This document shows positions 61,926 through 64,000 of a stretch of DNA of 64,000 nucleotides, piece after piece. Numbering within the stretch: position 1 is the first letter of the stretch; each line of letters opens with the position of its first letter. Origin of the DNA: Kosakonia oryzae (GTDB taxonomy: Bacteria > Pseudomonadota > Gammaproteobacteria > Enterobacterales > Enterobacteriaceae); contig NZ_CP014007.2 of NCBI RefSeq assembly GCF_001658025.2, positions 3,844,001 to 3,908,000 of the forward strand, given 5' to 3'. The position numbers were made by a program, and so were the translations under genes. The notes under the pieces are model-generated. The model had not been told where the DNA came from, ran no database searches, and saw nothing but the letters and a program-made list of their open reading frames with translations.

Positions 61926-64000
61926 ATGAATAACAAAATCAAGACCTTGACCTTATTGGTCAATCTGGGGATTTACGGTGCTGCTTTGCCCGCTATGGCG
62001 GCAGACAGCAATACCACCAGCTCCACCGCGAATGATGACACCATCGTTGTGACCGCCGCGCAGCAAAATTTGCAGGCGCCGGGCGTTTCCACCATCACCG
62101 CTGACGAAATTCGCAAAAACCCGCCAGCGCGCGACGTTTCTGAAATTATCCGCACCATGCCGGGCGTTAACTTAACCGGTAACGCCACCAGCGGTCAGCG
62201 CGGCAACAACCGCCAGATCGATATTCGCGGTATGGGCCCGGAAAACACCCTGATCCTGATTGACGGCAAACCGGTTACCAGCCGCAACTCCGTGCGCCTT
62301 GGCTGGCGCGGCGAGCGTGACAGCCGTGGCGACACCAACTGGGTGCCGCCGGAAATGATCGAACGCATCGAAGTGATTCGCGGCCCGGCAGCGGCGCGTT
62401 ACGGTAACGGCGCAGCCGGCGGCGTGGTGAATATCATCACCAAAAAAGATAAAACAGACGAATGGCACGGCGCGTGGAATACCTATTTCAACGCGCCGGA
62501 ACACAAAGACGAAGGTTCCACCAAACGTACCGACTTCAGCCTGAGCGGCCCGCTGGGCGGCGATGTCAGCTTCCGCCTGTATGGCAACCTGGCAAAAACC
62601 CAGGCCGACGCATGGGATATCAACCAGGATCATCAGTCTGAACGTACCGGTATCTATGCCAACACCCTGGCCGCCGGTCGCGAAGGTTCGATCAACAAAG
62701 ATATCAACGGCGTGGTGCGCTGGGATTTCGCGCCGTTGCAGTCGCTGGAGTTCGAAGCCGGTTACAGCCGCCAGGGCAACCTCTACGCGGGCGATACGCA
62801 GAACACCAACAACGACAGCAGCACCAATAACTACGTGAAAGAGAACTACGGTAAAGAGACGAACCGTCTTTATCGCCAGAACTACTCTGTCACCTGGAAT
62901 GGCGGCTGGGATAACGGTGTGACCACCAATAACTGGCTCCAGTACGAACACACGCGCAACTCGCGTCTCGGCGAAGGCCTGGCGGGCGGTCTGGAAGGGT
63001 TATTCAACACCAATAAGTTCACCGATATCGATCTTTCGGATGTGATGCTGCATAACGAAGTGAACCTGCCGCTGGAGCTGCTGGTCAATCAGACGCTGAC
63101 GCTGGGAACCGAGTGGAACCAGCAGCGGATGAAAGACATGGCGTCGAACAAGCAGGCTTTCCAGGGCGGCCCGATTTCCGGTCTGAGCAGCACCAATCGC
63201 AGCCCCTACTCCAGCGCGGATATCTACTCGGTGTTCGCGGAAGACAACATGGAGCTGACCGACAGCACCATGCTGACGCCGGCCCTGCGTTTTGATCATC
63301 ACACCATTGTCGGCAATAACTGGAGCCCATCGCTGAACCTGTCGCAGGGTCTGGGCGATGACTTCACGCTGAAAATGGGTATCGCCCGCGCTTACAAAGC
63401 GCCGAGCCTCTATCAAACCAACCCGAACTACATCCTCTACAGTAAGGGGCAGGGTTGCTACGCCAGCGGCACCGGCGTGGGCTGCTACATGATGGGTAAT
63501 GACGATCTGAAAGCGGAAACCAGCATCAACAAAGAGATTGGTCTGGAGTTCAAACATGAAGGCTGGCTGGCCGGGGTGACGTGGTTCCGCAACGATTATC
63601 GCAACAAGATCGAAGCCGGTTATTCACCGCTGAGCCAGACCTCTGTCGGCAGTACCAAAACCGATCTCTATCAATGGGAGAACGTGCCGAAAGCGGTGGT
63701 GGAAGGTTTAGAAGGCACCCTGAACGTGCCGGTTAGCGATGCGGTAACGTGGAGCAACAACTTCACTTACATGCTGCAAAGCAAAAACAAAACCACCGGC
63801 GAACGCCTGTCGATCATTCCGGAGTATACGGTCAACTCCACCCTGAGCTGGCAGATTGTGCCGGATGTTTCTGTTCAATCTACCTTTACCTGGTACGGCA
63901 AACAGGAACCGAAAAAGTATGACTATCAGGGCAATCGCGTGACCGGTTCCGCCACCAACGAAGTCAGCCCTTACAGCATTGTTGGCCTGAGCGGCACCTG
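61926..64000 (+). CDS. fepA: TonB-dependent ferric enterobactin receptor, 5' part
   Basis: Partial: the frame is open to the right edge of the window (691 codons seen of roughly 750). ATG 61926 follows CAGGTAAA. Signal peptide of about 25 residues ending LPAMA; TonB box DTIVV at about 38-42; plug domain with SEIIRTMPGVNLTG, IDIRGMGPENTLILIDGKPV and VIRGPAAARYGNGAAGGVVN; then the 22-strand beta-barrel. It takes up ferric enterobactin across the outer membrane. The entD gene, expected downstream, is outside. Confidence 0.95.
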   Translation, partial: MNNKIKTLTLLVNLGIYGAALPAMAADSNTTSSTANDDTIVVTAAQQNLQAPGVSTITADEIRKNPPARDVSEIIRTMPGVNLTGNATSGQRGNNRQIDIRGMGPENTLILIDGKPVTSRNSVRLGWRGERDSRGDTNWVPPEMIERIEVIRGPAAARYGNGAAGGVVNIITKKDKTDEWHGAWNTYFNAPEHKDEGSTKRTDFSLSGPLGGDVSFRLYGNLAKTQADAWDINQDHQSERTGIYANTLAAGREGSINKDINGVVRWDFAPLQSLEFEAGYSRQGNLYAGDTQNTNNDSSTNNYVKENYGKETNRLYRQNYSVTWNGGWDNGVTTNNWLQYEHTRNSRLGEGLAGGLEGLFNTNKFTDIDLSDVMLHNEVNLPLELLVNQTLTLGTEWNQQRMKDMASNKQAFQGGPISGLSSTNRSPYSSADIYSVFAEDNMELTDSTMLTPALRFDHHTIVGNNWSPSLNLSQGLGDDFTLKMGIARAYKAPSLYQTNPNYILYSKGQGCYASGTGVGCYMMGNDDLKAETSINKEIGLEFKHEGWLAGVTWFRNDYRNKIEAGYSPLSQTSVGSTKTDLYQWENVPKAVVEGLEGTLNVPVSDAVTWSNNFTYMLQSKNKTTGERLSIIPEYTVNSTLSWQIVPDVSVQSTFTWYGKQEPKKYDYQGNRVTGSATNEVSPYSIVGLSGT

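Overview
The window is chromosomal DNA of an enteric bacterium (Enterobacteriaceae, Klebsiella-Enterobacter-Kosakonia type). The reasons are a GC-rich coding style, a complete enterobactin locus in E. coli-like order, MetJ, Fur and FliA sites of E. coli type, REP/BIME elements, and a yia operon in the yiaX1/yiaX2 form known from Klebsiella. The exact genus is an inference. No rRNA, tRNA, IS element or CRISPR array was seen.

Layout. 1-1551: end of mtnB, then mtnC and mtnD (methionine salvage). 1.6-5.3 kb: accessory DNA with an AT-rich two-gene cassette, phage-like small genes, a DUF1778/GNAT toxin-antitoxin pair and a DUF1349 protein. 5.7-9.2 kb: a chemoreceptor behind a near-consensus FliA promoter, an SdpI-like/MafI-like pair behind two matching palindromes, and two unknown genes. 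9.4-18.0 kb: the L-ascorbate/2,3-diketo-L-gulonate operon yiaK-yiaL-yiaX1-yiaX2-lyxK-sgbH-sgbU-sgbE and its IclR-type regulator yiaJ. 18-23 kb: orphan flippase with a 44-aa membrane peptide upstream, a TPR protein, an MHS-family transporter and an M20 peptidase. 23.1-26.6 kb: a PAAR/DUF3289 effector gene followed by five tandem DUF943 genes. 26.9-30.9 kb: a LysR regulator and a Fur-box-preceded iron-type ABC importer. 31-40 kb: mtnA and mtnK around a MetJ operator, a LVIVD-repeat protein, a ribose-type ABC importer, and divergent hcxA (ybdH). 40.1-41.8 kb: a second PAAR/DUF3289-DUF943 pair. 41.9-43.3 kb: a TetR/SDR pair. 43.3-64.0 kb: ybdD, cstA, entHABEC, fepB, entS, fepDGC, entF, ybdZ, fes and the 5' part of fepA, with Fur boxes in every divergent gap.

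How the parts work together. The ent/fep/fes genes make, export, re-import and open enterobactin. The mtn genes recycle methylthioadenosine carbon and sulfur to methionine. A perfect MetJ box lies between mtnA and mtnK, and a weaker three-box array lies between hcxA and the ribose-type importer, so that importer may belong to methionine salvage. The yia genes take up and degrade ascorbate-derived diketogulonate to pentose phosphate.

The most unusual part is the pair of PAAR/DUF3289-DUF943 loci, read here as orphan type VI secretion effector-immunity modules. In the first, every extra DUF943 gene is preceded by a shrunken in-frame remnant of the effector's 3' end that overlaps the gene start just as the intact effector does. 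The remnants alternate long and short, and the array repeats with a period of about 910 bp. It therefore looks like a stack of old effector-tail plus immunity modules, kept for immunity after the toxin parts were deleted.
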